NCBI GenBank assembly: GCA_965656875.1
Contig: CBFHMJ010000002.1
Span: 62,001 to 126,000 of the forward strand
Source: CBFHMJ01 sp965656875
Lineage (GTDB): Bacteria; Pseudomonadota; Gammaproteobacteria; Enterobacterales; Alteromonadaceae
Direction of reading: 5' to 3'
Length of the DNA stretch: 64,000 bases
Made by a program: the position numbers and the translations under genes. Below are positions 34,317 to 42,836 of this stretch, one piece after another (the first letter of the stretch is position 1; each line of letters starts with the position of its first letter). The notes under the pieces were generated by a model. The model had not been told where the DNA came from, made no database searches, and saw only the letters and a program-made list of their open reading frames with translations.

Positions 34317-35309
34317 TTATTCGTATGTCAGGTTAGTGGCTTTACCGTGGAACACCTTGTAGATGAAAATGGTGTATCCAATGATGGCTGGCAACGTAAT
34401 CGCTGTGCCAATGAAGGTAAAACGTAATGAGTCGGTAGAGGACGCGGCTTGCCAGATGTCCATTTTTCCAATGATGATGTCTGGGAAAATGCTGAACGCG
34501 AGTCCGATGGTGGCCATCAGGCAAATGACGATCAGACTGATAAACACCAGCCAACCGTAACCGGCCTGAAGAATGCGGTCGCTGTTGAGAACCCAGACAA
34601 TAGCCGCGAAGTAAATTAAACAAATCAGTGGGATGGGTAATAAACTGATTGAATTCGGTAGCGTGAACCATTTGTCAGCGATTTCTGAACTGACGACAGG
34701 GGTTGCAACAGAAACCAGTAGCAAGGCAAAACCCATTGGGAAAATAGCCCGACGCGCCCAGTTCACCGCTTTATTGAATAGCTGATCTTTGGTTTTCATC
34801 ATCAGCCAGGATGAGCCGAGCATGATGTAGAGCGCAGGTAATGTAAGCGCAATTAACGCCGAGAAAATCAGGCTAACCGTGTTGCTTTCCAGGCCCGTAA
34901 TATAAGCACCTAACATCCAGCCCTGGCTCATCGACGCTATTAGCGAACCGATAAAGAAGAGCTGGTTCCACATCGCCTTTTTCTCAGCACCTGCTTTGAC
35001 GCGAAAATCAAACGCAACACCCCGTAGAATCAACCCCATCAACATCGCCGTTACTGGCAAATACAAAGAGGTCAGAATGATGCCGTGTGCGTGTGGAAAG
35101 GCGATTAACAGAATACCAACACCGAGAACAATCCAGGTTTCATTGGCGTCCCAGAATGGCCCGATTGAAGCAATCATGGTGTCTTTTTCATCATCATCAG
35201 CAAAAGGTAGTAACAGACCCACGCCAAGATCGTAACCGTCGAGAATGACGTAGATGAGCAGTGCCAGCCCCATCGCGCTGACAAAAAATACGGGTAGCCA
35301 GAATTCCAT
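34317..35309 (-). CDS. cydB: Cytochrome bd ubiquinol oxidase subunit II
   Basis: 330 residues, shorter than E. coli CydB (379) and typical of the cyanide-insensitive (CIO/bd-II-like) branch. About eight membrane helices; N-terminal ILDGYDLGVGLLLPF and the WDANETWIV block are conserved. Its stop-start junction with cydA overlaps by one base (TAATG-type). There is no room for a cydX gene between cydB and the dioxygenase gene. The oxidase reduces oxygen with quinol electrons without proton pumping. Confidence 0.95.
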   Translation of the reverse strand: MEFWLPVFFVSAMGLALLIYVILDGYDLGVGLLLPFADDDEKDTMIASIGPFWDANETWIVLGVGILLIAFPHAHGIILTSLYLPVTAMLMGLILRGVAFDFRVKAGAEKKAMWNQLFFIGSLIASMSQGWMLGAYITGLESNTVSLIFSALIALTLPALYIMLGSSWLMMKTKDQLFNKAVNWARRAIFPMGFALLLVSVATPVVSSEIADKWFTLPNSISLLPIPLICLIYFAAIVWVLNSDRILQAGYGWLVFISLIVICLMATIGLAFSIFPDIIIGKMDIWQAASSTDSLRFTFIGTAITLPAIIGYTIFIYKVFHGKATNLTYE

Positions 35310-36682
35310 TAGTGTGCCTCCTGAGTACGGTCAGACAGGTCGCTATATTCATGAACCGTGACGAGTGAACGTGCAGGTTTTGTTGACAGGTATTTGAGTG
35401 TTGCGATGTAAGAAATAAGCAGGAAGATGTACAAACCAACGTAGCCGAACAGAGTGCCGAACAGGGTGGCGTCGGAATGGTCTGCAACGACATCTTTGGT
35501 GGTAAGCAGGCCTTGTACTATGTATGGCTGGCGGCCAATTTCAGTGACATACCAACCTGCCAGTACCGCAATCCAGCCTGAAAAAGTCATCCAGCTAATT
35601 GCAGTAAACAATTTTGGTTGGCTGGACGGGCCAAAAGGCTCATTATTTCTGAGTAGCTTCCAACCGGCCCACCAGGCAACAAACACCATGAGCATGCCAA
35701 CAGCAACCATAACGCGGAATGACCAGAATACGGCGGCTACCGGCGGTGTTTCGCCTTCAAATTCATTCAGACCTTTCACTTCACCATCCAGTTCATGGGT
35801 CAGTACCAGACTGGCGGCTTTCGGGATTTTTATCGCGAAGTGAGTGGTTTTTGCTTCTTCATCCGGAAAACCAAACACGGTATAAGCAGCGCCTCGTTCG
35901 GTTTCCCAGACAGCTTCCATCGCAGCAATTTTTGCGGGTTGATGTTCCAGAGTATTCAGGCCATGAAAGTCACCAATAACAACTTGAAGTGGCGCAAGCA
36001 CGGCAGCGATAGTGACACCAACTTTCAATACCTTCATGGTTGCCGGACCATCAACACCTTTACGCATTCGCCAGGCGCTGATACCCATTACCAGAAACGC
36101 TGCGGTTAATAGTGATGCGTTGAGCATGTGAGCCATACGCCACGGGAAAGATGGATTGAAAATTACGTCCCACCAGTCTTTGACATAGAACACGCCGTCT
36201 TTTAGCTCGTAGCCTGCCGGAGTTTGCATCCAGGAGTTAAGGCTTAAGATCCAGAACGCGGAGAAGGTCGTGCCAGCGGCGACGAGGAAACAGGAAATAA
36301 TGTGGAGTCGGTTGGAAATACGGTCTTTGCCAAACAGCATTAAACCGAGGAATGAGGCTTCGAGGAAAAAAGCGGTCAGAACTTCATAGCCGAGTAATGG
36401 ACCCGCAATATTGCCTGCTTTTTCCATGAAACCAGGCCAGTTAGTACCAAACTGAAAACTCATGGTAATGCCGCTGACAACACCTAAAGCAAACGTCAGA
36501 GCAAAGATTTTCACCCAGAAAAAATAGGCATATTCCCAGGTCTTGTCTGACGAGGTGGTGTACTTAACGCGAAAGAACACCAAAATCCAACACAAACCAA
36601 TAGTGATGGTTGGAAATAAAATGTGAAAGCTGATGTTGGCCGCAAATTGTATACGGGACAGTAAAAACGGATCGATATCCAT
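35309..36682 (-). CDS. cydA: Cytochrome bd ubiquinol oxidase subunit I
   Basis: 457 residues, nine membrane helices. Haem ligand His20 in NISFHILFP (His19 in E. coli) and the conserved EVLTAFFLEASFLG with the two acidic proton-path residues are present. The GRQPY motif in TEIGRQPYIVQG ends the quinol region. The Q-loop is short, as in CIO-type enzymes. Bacterial bd oxidases tolerate sulfide far better than haem-copper oxidases, which explains their place here at the head of a sulfide-oxidation operon. A sigma-54 promoter lies about 40 bases upstream. Confidence 0.95.
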   Translation of the reverse strand: MDIDPFLLSRIQFAANISFHILFPTITIGLCWILVFFRVKYTTSSDKTWEYAYFFWVKIFALTFALGVVSGITMSFQFGTNWPGFMEKAGNIAGPLLGYEVLTAFFLEASFLGLMLFGKDRISNRLHIISCFLVAAGTTFSAFWILSLNSWMQTPAGYELKDGVFYVKDWWDVIFNPSFPWRMAHMLNASLLTAAFLVMGISAWRMRKGVDGPATMKVLKVGVTIAAVLAPLQVVIGDFHGLNTLEHQPAKIAAMEAVWETERGAAYTVFGFPDEEAKTTHFAIKIPKAASLVLTHELDGEVKGLNEFEGETPPVAAVFWSFRVMVAVGMLMVFVAWWAGWKLLRNNEPFGPSSQPKLFTAISWMTFSGWIAVLAGWYVTEIGRQPYIVQGLLTTKDVVADHSDATLFGTLFGYVGLYIFLLISYIATLKYLSTKPARSLVTVHEYSDLSDRTQEAH

Positions 36683-36720
36683 CTGATATTACCAATGAGT
36701 GTTGATGGTAACTCAGGTAT

Positions 36721-36736
36721 AGCAGAGCATATGCCA
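36721..36736 (-). promoter_or_regulatory. Sigma-54 promoter of the cydAB-sulfide operon
   Basis: Minus-strand TGGCAT-N5-CTGCT with the invariant GG (36735, 36734) and GC (36723, 36722) exactly ten bases apart, as sigma-54 requires. Transcription would begin near 36710, about 28 bases ahead of the cydA start. A sigma-54 activator gene lies immediately upstream on the opposite strand, which strongly supports the call. Confidence 0.75.
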
Positions 36737-36845
36737 AAAGTGTTATATCTAAGAATTAAATTTTAATTATTTGATTTAGAATAAGAAAATTATAACTGGT
36801 GTTTTCGTGGACCGCTAATTATACATTTATTCAGCATGTTCTAAT

Positions 36846-36880
36846 TGACAGATATGTCAGTTGTAGTGTCATAATTGTCA
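36846..36880 (-). promoter_or_regulatory. Paired activator binding sites (upstream activating sequence)
   Basis: TGACA-N4-TGTCA, a perfect palindrome at 36846-36859, and TGTCA-N4-TGTCA at 36867-36880. The two sites are 21 bases apart centre to centre (two helical turns), on one DNA face, and about 110-150 bases upstream of the sigma-54 promoter: the usual position for an enhancer-binding protein. They also lie in the leader of the activator gene, so may repress it. Confidence 0.6.
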
Positions 36881-36919
36881 GAAGTTAAGCCATTCACTTT
36901 TTATCCTGGGAAACACATC

Positions 36920-38257
36920 ATGCAGTTAATTGCACTGGAAACGAACGCTGATATCGCGCAAATGTTAGACGGTTTTGATTGCCCGGCGATTCTGGTTACG
37001 GCTCAGTATCAAATTCTGGCAACGAACAGTTTGTATGAAAAACGGTTTGGTCGGATTGCCACTGATCAACCGGCTTATTGCTACCGGGTGTCTCATGGTT
37101 ATCAGGTGCCGTGTGATAAAGCGGGCGAGGATTGTCCGTTAGCGTCTGCCGTTGAGTCGGGTCAGAAAGAGCGGGTGTTGCATATTCACCAAACCCCGGA
37201 AGGGAAAGAGCATGTTGATGTTGAAATGCTGCCGATTACCGACAGTAGCGGTGCATTAAAGTACTTTGTTGAGCTGTTAAGACCGGTTGAGCTGGGAGCG
37301 AGTGGAAAGCGCAATCAACCCTTTGTTGGGCAGTCACAACCGTTCAATAAAATGGTGGAGTACATTAGTCGGGTTGGGCCTACTGACGCCTCGGTGTTAT
37401 TACAGGGCGAATCGGGAACAGGTAAAGAGTTGGTGGCGCAGGCGATTCATCAAATGAGTGAACGTAAAGATAAACCGCTGGTGACGCTGGAATGTGCCGG
37501 GCTTACAGAATCTTTGTTTGAGAGTGAACTGTTTGGTCATGTGAAGGGCGCGTTCACCGGGGCTAATTTTACGAAACAAGGATTAGTGGAAGCGGCGGAT
37601 GGCGGTACATTATTTCTGGATGAGATTGGTGATGTGCCGTATTCATTGCAGGTGAAATTACTGAGACTGATTGAAACCGGCACTTATCGTCCGGTAGGCA
37701 GTACCAAAACAAAGATGGCAAAATTCCGGCTGATTTGTGCAACTCATAAGAATTTGCAGCAACAGGTGGCTGATGGAGAGTTTCGTCAGGATCTGTTTTA
37801 TCGTATTAATGTTTTTCCTATCTATATTCCTTCCTTAAACGAACGCTTGTCTGATATTCCGGTGATTGCTAAAAGTTTGTTGGCGACGATGGATGGAAAA
37901 AAAGAATATCGCCTGACAGACAGTGCGGTGCAATTGCTGCAACGCCATCAGTTTGAGGGCAATATTCGCGAGCTGAGAAACATTCTGGAGCGAGCGCGTA
38001 TCATGGCAAACACCAATATCATTGATCAGCATGTATTGCAGGATTGTTTGTCGATTACACGCAATATGCAGCCGCGAATCGGGCAGAACAGCACGAGTCA
38101 GTTACCCGATGTGGAAGCGGTTGATGTGGATTTGAAAACGATGGAACGACGATATTTAACCGCGTTGATGCAACGATATCAGGGTGACAAGGATAAAGTA
38201 GCGGAGATTGCAGGCGTTAGCGTGAGATCGCTTTACCGTAAGATCAGTGGTGAATAA
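36920..38257 (+). CDS. fisR: Sigma-54-dependent activator, FisR-like sulfane-sulfur sensor
   Basis: 445 residues. The N-terminal sensor domain (about 1-125) carries Cys54, Cys65 and Cys72. Their 11- and 7-residue spacing equals that of Cys53/Cys64/Cys71 of FisR from Cupriavidus pinatubonensis, which senses polysulfide by cysteine persulfidation. The AAA+ domain has Walker A GESGTGKE (163-170), the sigma-54 contact GAFTGA (210-215) and Walker B GGTLFLDE (228-235). The C-terminal Fis-type helix-turn-helix ends VAEIAGVSVRSLYRKI. ATG 36920 is chosen; the in-frame TTG at 36875 falls inside the operator pair. Divergent from the operon it should activate. Confidence 0.88.
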   Translation: MQLIALETNADIAQMLDGFDCPAILVTAQYQILATNSLYEKRFGRIATDQPAYCYRVSHGYQVPCDKAGEDCPLASAVESGQKERVLHIHQTPEGKEHVDVEMLPITDSSGALKYFVELLRPVELGASGKRNQPFVGQSQPFNKMVEYISRVGPTDASVLLQGESGTGKELVAQAIHQMSERKDKPLVTLECAGLTESLFESELFGHVKGAFTGANFTKQGLVEAADGGTLFLDEIGDVPYSLQVKLLRLIETGTYRPVGSTKTKMAKFRLICATHKNLQQQVADGEFRQDLFYRINVFPIYIPSLNERLSDIPVIAKSLLATMDGKKEYRLTDSAVQLLQRHQFEGNIRELRNILERARIMANTNIIDQHVLQDCLSITRNMQPRIGQNSTSQLPDVEAVDVDLKTMERRYLTALMQRYQGDKDKVAEIAGVSVRSLYRKISGE

Positions 38258-38258
38258 T

Positions 38259-38283
38259 CTGAGTAGCCATTCAGGCTACTCAG
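38259..38283. terminator. Hairpin between the fisR-like gene and yggT
   Basis: CTGAGTAGCC (38259-38268), loop ATTCA, GGCTACTCAG (38274-38283): perfect 10-bp stem between two convergent stops. U tract weak on both strands, but the position suggests a shared terminator. Confidence 0.6.
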
Positions 38284-38293
38284 TTGTGTAGCT

Positions 38294-38827
38294 TTACATT
38301 AAAAAGAAGCCACGAATAAGCTGATGCAGGAATTGCCAGCCGATAATAAAGAAAAGCACGGATAAATCGAGACCGCCAATCGGTGGAATGATGCGTCTTA
38401 CTGGTGCCAGAAGTGGCTCTGTTAACTGGCCTAAAACAGCTTCAACCGGGTTGTAGCCCTGGTTAAACCAACTTAGTAATGCTCGTGCAATCACTACCCA
38501 GAATACGATAGAGAACATGTTATCGATAACTGAGAATAAGCTGGATAACAGCATAGGTAAAATCGGATAACCTGCACCACTAATGGTCTGTAACACTGCA
38601 ATTTTGCTCAGCCCAACAACAAATGCTAATGCGAATGTAGACATGCTGAAACGTTTGATATCCGGCAGAAATCTGAAGGGTAATGTCAGCGGGGTTGTGA
38701 CTTTTGCCACAAACTGGCTGATGGGATTATAAAAGTCAGCACCTGCCAGTTGCAGCCATAGTCTGAACAGGACGACAGTCAGTAATAAGTCGAACAGAAC
38801 GTGAATTAAATTAACAACGGCGTTCAT
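38294..38827 (-). CDS. yggT: YggT family membrane protein
   Basis: 177 residues with two YggT repeats, four to five hydrophobic helices. Each repeat has the family pattern: a helix followed by the polar P-x-Q/P turn, here NPISQFVAKVTTPLTLPFR in the first half and NPVEAVLGQLTEPLLAPVRRIIPP in the second. YggT is linked to osmotic or potassium-related stress and membrane-protein assembly, with no proven biochemistry. Last gene of yggS-proC-yggT, four bases after proC. Confidence 0.92.
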   Translation of the reverse strand: MNAVVNLIHVLFDLLLTVVLFRLWLQLAGADFYNPISQFVAKVTTPLTLPFRFLPDIKRFSMSTFALAFVVGLSKIAVLQTISGAGYPILPMLLSSLFSVIDNMFSIVFWVVIARALLSWFNQGYNPVEAVLGQLTEPLLAPVRRIIPPIGGLDLSVLFFIIGWQFLHQLIRGFFLM

Positions 38828-38831
38828 AGTT

Positions 38832-39677
38832 TTATCCTAATTCTTTAGCGAGAACAGCCGCTCTGTCACAAGCAGCCTGCATTGCAGTGTCGATGATATC
38901 GGTTAATTGCTGGTCATTAAAGCTACCCAGGGCCGCCGCAGTTGTGCCGCCTTTGGATGTTACATTGGCACGAAGTTGACTGATATCGTCGTCAGTCGCA
39001 GCGACCATAGCAGCCGCACCTTCTGCGGTTTTCTGTACCATAGCTTTTGCTTCTTCTGGTGAGAAACCCAGAGCAATTGCTTTTTTTACCATGCCTTCCA
39101 TAAACAGGAAGAAATAAGCCGGGCCACTACCTGAAACTGCAGCGACAGCATCAACGCCTTCTTCAGAATCTACCCAAACCACGATACCCGAGGTTTTCAT
39201 GATGTATTCAGCCAGTTGCTGCTGCTGTTCTGATGCACCGCGAGAATATAAGCCACTGACACCCAGACTTAACAGTGATGGCGTGTTTGGCATGCAGCGG
39301 ATCATGGCAACCGGTTGGCCCAGTAATGTCACAAGGCGCTCGGCGGTAATACCAACAGCCAGAGAAATAAACAGTTTACCATCCAGTGAGATATCACCAG
39401 CCGTAGCCGCTTCTTTAATGTGCGTGCAAACTTCTGCCATCATTTGCGGTTTAACACCAAGAACGACGACTTCGGCATCGCGAATAGCGTCCAGATTGTT
39501 TTGCGTGGTGTTGATGGAAAAATCAGCGCGTAAAGCATCCAGTTTTGGTGTGGATGGATTCGCTGCCGTGATGAGGCTGGCCTGGTAATCGCTATTGATA
39601 AGGCCACCGATAATGCTGCGGCTCATATTACCGGCACCGATAAAGGCGATGCGAGTAGCGTATTGTTGTTCTGTCAT
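38832..39677 (-). CDS. proC: Pyrroline-5-carboxylate reductase
   Basis: Reduces pyrroline-5-carboxylate to proline with NAD(P)H, the last step of proline synthesis; cytosolic. 281 residues. The Rossmann motif IAFIGAGNMSRSIIGG sits near the start. LISLAVGI and the conserved RCMPNTP block follow, and the C-terminal dimerisation domain holds AVSGSGPAYFF and LRANVTSKGGTT. The frame is open upstream into yggS, but ATG 39677 is chosen because it gives the family-typical N-terminus, has a weak AGAGA site, and begins 13 bases after the yggS stop. Confidence 0.96.
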   Translation of the reverse strand: MTEQQYATRIAFIGAGNMSRSIIGGLINSDYQASLITAANPSTPKLDALRADFSINTTQNNLDAIRDAEVVVLGVKPQMMAEVCTHIKEAATAGDISLDGKLFISLAVGITAERLVTLLGQPVAMIRCMPNTPSLLSLGVSGLYSRGASEQQQQLAEYIMKTSGIVVWVDSEEGVDAVAAVSGSGPAYFFLFMEGMVKKAIALGFSPEEAKAMVQKTAEGAAAMVAATDDDISQLRANVTSKGGTTAAALGSFNDQQLTDIIDTAMQAACDRAAVLAKELG

Positions 39678-39690
39678 TGTTATCTCTGGT

Positions 39691-40395
39691 TTAGTTATTA
39701 GTCTTGGGCGCACGCGGGCCAAAAATGGCTGTGCCGAGTCGAACCATGGTTGATCCGCATTGTATCGCGGCTTCAACATCGTTGCTCATTCCCATTGAAA
39801 GCGTGTCTACGGTTGGATATTGGGCTTTAAGTGCTAAAAAGCAATTGTGCATCTGTTGAAACGCGTCGGCTTGTTCTTCCGGTACGTCGGTTTTCAGGGG
39901 AATAGCCATCAAGCCGCGTAATTGCAGGTTGTTCATTGTTGCTATGCTGGCCGCCAGGGATTCAACGTCAGCCAGTGAAATTCCGGACTTGCTGTCCTCA
40001 TCGCTCACATTTACCTGAATCAGTACGTTTAAAGGAGGTCTGTCAGCGGGACGTTGTTCATTAAGGCGACTGGCGATTTTTTCCCGGTCGATACTTTGCA
40101 CCCAGTCAAAGCTTTCAGCTACCGGGCGGGTTTTGTTGGACTGCAAGGGACCAATAAAATGCCAGTGTATCCCCGGGCATTGTTCACGTAATTCGGCGAT
40201 CTTTTCTACGCCTTCCTGCACGTAATTTTCACCAAAGTGGCGATGTCCGGCTTGCCAGGCTTCAATAATATCTGAGGTCGGTTTTGTTTTACTGACAGCA
40301 AGGAGAAGAATATCGTCATCTGTGCGACTGGCACGGGTTTGGAAGTCATTGATTTTTGCGTAGGCGGATTTAAGTCTATCTGCTATTTTAGTCAT
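39691..40395 (-). CDS. yggS: YggS family pyridoxal phosphate homeostasis protein
   Basis: PLP-binding TIM-barrel protein (PLPBP/COG0325) buffering vitamin B6 and amino-acid pools. 234 residues. PLP Lys36 in LLAVSKTKP; HFGENYVQEG, HWHFIGPLQSNK and the C-terminal SMGMSNDVEAAIQCGSTMVRLGTAIFG are all family hallmarks. First gene of the yggS-proC-yggT operon, divergent from pilT across 147 bases, the standard arrangement in pilus-bearing gammaproteobacteria. Confidence 0.96.
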   Translation of the reverse strand: MTKIADRLKSAYAKINDFQTRASRTDDDILLLAVSKTKPTSDIIEAWQAGHRHFGENYVQEGVEKIAELREQCPGIHWHFIGPLQSNKTRPVAESFDWVQSIDREKIASRLNEQRPADRPPLNVLIQVNVSDEDSKSGISLADVESLAASIATMNNLQLRGLMAIPLKTDVPEEQADAFQQMHNCFLALKAQYPTVDTLSMGMSNDVEAAIQCGSTMVRLGTAIFGPRAPKTNN

Positions 40396-40542
40396 AAATT
40401 TTATCGTTCTGCCTGAGCCGGGTTATCTCTGTAACCTGGGACGGTTGTACTCATGGTTATGATTGAGTTCATACATCGTGTTCTGATGTTGCGGCATACG
40501 CACACAGGCTCAGTGTAGTCATCATTGTAGAGGTTCGACGTT

Positions 40543-41637
40543 ATGGATATTACTGAATTACTTGCTTTCAGTGTGCAACACAAAGCATCTGATTTGCATT
40601 TGTCTGCCGGTGTTCCCCCCCTTATTCGGGTCGATGGCGATGTTCGCCAAATTAATATTCCCGCTTTAGAGCATAAGCAAGTTCATTCATTAGTTTATGA
40701 GATTATGAATGATCGTCAACGAAAAGAATATGAAGAGAATTTTGAATGTGACTTTTCGTTTGAAGTGCCGGATCTGGCACGTTTTCGTGTGAATGCATTT
40801 AATACGGCTCGTGGCGCGGCGGCAGTTTTCAGAACGATCCCAAGTACGGTATTAACACTGAATGACATTAACGCTCCTGAAATTTTTAAAACAATCTCTG
40901 ATAATCCTCGTGGACTGGTGCTGGTGACAGGGCCAACCGGGTCAGGTAAAAGTACAACCCTGGCGGCGATGATTGACTACATCAATTCCAAAAAATATCA
41001 CCATATTCTTACCATTGAAGATCCCATCGAATTTGTTCACGAAAACAAAATGAGCCTGATTAACCAGCGTGAGGTGCATCGTGACACGCTGAGTTTTAAC
41101 AATGCATTGCGTTCTGCATTGCGGGAAGATCCGGATGTGATCCTGGTGGGTGAATTACGTGACCTGGAAACGATTCGTCTGGCGATGACTGCCGCTGAAA
41201 CAGGGCATCTGGTGTTTGGTACATTACACACTACATCAGCACCGAAAACGATTGACCGTATTATTGATGTTTTCCCGGGTGAGGAAAAAGGTATGGTTCG
41301 CTCCATGTTGTCTGAATCGTTGCAAGCGGTTATCTCTCAGACGCTGGTGAAAAAGCCGGGCGGTGGCCGGGTGGCAGCCCATGAAATCATGATCGGCGTT
41401 CCGGCTATTCGTAACCTGATCCGTGAAGACAAAGTGGCGCAGATGTATTCCGCGATTCAAACCGGTGCGAATTATGGTATGCAGACGATGGATCAGTGTC
41501 TGCAAAATTTAGTCAGCGCGGGCAAAATTTCACAAACAGATGCTCAGTCAAAAGCACATGATAAAAAGTTGTTTTCCAGTGCTATTGGCGGTGGTGGCGA
41601 TATGGGCGGTGGCTTCGGCGGCTTTGGTATGGAGTAA
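40543..41637 (+). CDS. pilT: Type IV pilus retraction ATPase PilT
   Basis: Hexameric motor driving pilus retraction and twitching motility. 364 residues. Walker A GPTGSGKST is at 130-138, the Asp box LTIEDPIEF and Walker B DVILVGELRD follow, and the His box GHLVFGTLHT comes next. The retraction-specific AIRNLIREDK motif near the C-terminus is intact. A Gly/Met-rich tail (last 15 residues, GGGGDMGGGFGGFG pattern) extends it past the usual 344 residues. ATG 40543 has GAGG upstream. pilU follows after three bases. Confidence 0.95.
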   Translation: MDITELLAFSVQHKASDLHLSAGVPPLIRVDGDVRQINIPALEHKQVHSLVYEIMNDRQRKEYEENFECDFSFEVPDLARFRVNAFNTARGAAAVFRTIPSTVLTLNDINAPEIFKTISDNPRGLVLVTGPTGSGKSTTLAAMIDYINSKKYHHILTIEDPIEFVHENKMSLINQREVHRDTLSFNNALRSALREDPDVILVGELRDLETIRLAMTAAETGHLVFGTLHTTSAPKTIDRIIDVFPGEEKGMVRSMLSESLQAVISQTLVKKPGGGRVAAHEIMIGVPAIRNLIREDKVAQMYSAIQTGANYGMQTMDQCLQNLVSAGKISQTDAQSKAHDKKLFSSAIGGGGDMGGGFGGFGME

Positions 41638-41640
41638 CAC

Positions 41641-42780
41641 ATGGATTTTTTACCCTTCCTGCAAAAGATGGTGGCAGAGAATGCCTCGGATTTATTTATT
41701 ACGGTTGGCTTGCCTGTCAGCGCGAAAATTGACGGTGAGTTAACGCCGATTGATCAGCAAGTGCTTGATGTCGATACGGCGAAGCAGTTAGTGCTTGGTG
41801 TGATGAGTGAGCAGCAGCAACAACAGTTTCTTGAAGAAAAAGAATGCAACTTTGCGATTGCTAATGATGCGGGCCGCTTTCGGGTTTCTGCGTTCTGGCA
41901 ACGTGACAAACCCGGAATGGTGTTACGGCGTATTGTGACGCAAATTCCTGATGCAGATCAGCTGGGTTTACCGCCGGTGCTGAAAGATTTAATCATGGCG
42001 AAGCGTGGCTTACTGTTGTTTGTAGGCGGTACTGGTACGGGTAAATCGACCTCACTGGCAGCATTGTTGGGTCACCGTAATAAAAACTCCAGAGGGCATA
42101 TTCTGACGATTGAAGATCCGATTGAATTTGTCCATGAGCATAATCAGAGCATTATTACTCAGCGTGAAGTGGGGTTGGATACGGAATCGTTTGATGCCGC
42201 GTTGAAAAGCTCATTACGACAAGCGCCGGATGTCATTTTGATTGGTGAAATCCGTTCGCAGGAAATCATGGAATACGCATTGTCATTTGCCGAAACCGGG
42301 CATTTGTGTGTTGCAACCTTGCACGCGAACAATGCGAATCAGGCCATCGACCGGATTATGCATCTGGTGCCAAAAGAAATGCATCAAAAGCTGTTGTTTG
42401 ATTTGTCATTGAATCTGCGTGGAATTGTGGCGCAACAACTGGTGAAGACGACGGATGGTAAAGGCCGGGCGGCTGCGATAGAAATCTTGTTAAATTCGCC
42501 GTTGGTTGCCGATTTGATTAAACGTAGTGATATCAGTGGCATTAAAGAAGTCATGACCAAATCGCGAGAGTTGGGGATGCAAACGTTCGATCAGGCATTG
42601 TATGACTTGTATATGGCCGACAGAATTACGCTGGAAGATGCGATTCGTCATGCTGACTCACCAAATGATTTACGATTAATGGTGAAACTGAATTCGAAAG
42701 AGAATACCGGAACCGGGGCGCTGGCCGGCGCTACGATTGCGGGCCTGGATAAAGGGGATGATTCACCGTCGGGCTTCTAA
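41641..42780 (+). CDS. pilU: PilT-dependent retraction ATPase PilU
   Basis: 379 residues. Walker A GGTGTGKST at 129-137, LTIEDPIEFVHEH, Walker B DVILIGEIRS and GHLCVATLHANN. The product begins MDFLPFLQKMVAENASDLF, the PilU N-terminal pattern. PilU assists PilT when retraction force is needed and cannot retract pili alone. A hairpin terminator follows. Confidence 0.95.
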   Translation: MDFLPFLQKMVAENASDLFITVGLPVSAKIDGELTPIDQQVLDVDTAKQLVLGVMSEQQQQQFLEEKECNFAIANDAGRFRVSAFWQRDKPGMVLRRIVTQIPDADQLGLPPVLKDLIMAKRGLLLFVGGTGTGKSTSLAALLGHRNKNSRGHILTIEDPIEFVHEHNQSIITQREVGLDTESFDAALKSSLRQAPDVILIGEIRSQEIMEYALSFAETGHLCVATLHANNANQAIDRIMHLVPKEMHQKLLFDLSLNLRGIVAQQLVKTTDGKGRAAAIEILLNSPLVADLIKRSDISGIKEVMTKSRELGMQTFDQALYDLYMADRITLEDAIRHADSPNDLRLMVKLNSKENTGTGALAGATIAGLDKGDDSPSGF

Positions 42781-42789
42781 CGGATTTTT

Positions 42790-42821
42790 AAGCTGGCTTT
42801 GATGTTGTTCAAGGCCAGCTT
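42790..42821. terminator. Terminator hairpin between pilU and the TetR gene
   Basis: AAGCTGGC (42790-42797) pairs with GCCAGCTT (42814-42821), extended inward to 11 pairs. It lies in the 56-base gap between convergent stops; modest U tract (TTTATT) on the plus strand. Confidence 0.65.
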
Positions 42822-42836
42822 TATTGTCGTGATGGG

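Noticed and set aside
36875..36919. TTG 36875 as the start of the sigma-54 activator
   Set aside because: It would place the second TGTCA pair inside the coding sequence, has no ribosome binding site, and shifts the cysteines away from the FisR numbering.
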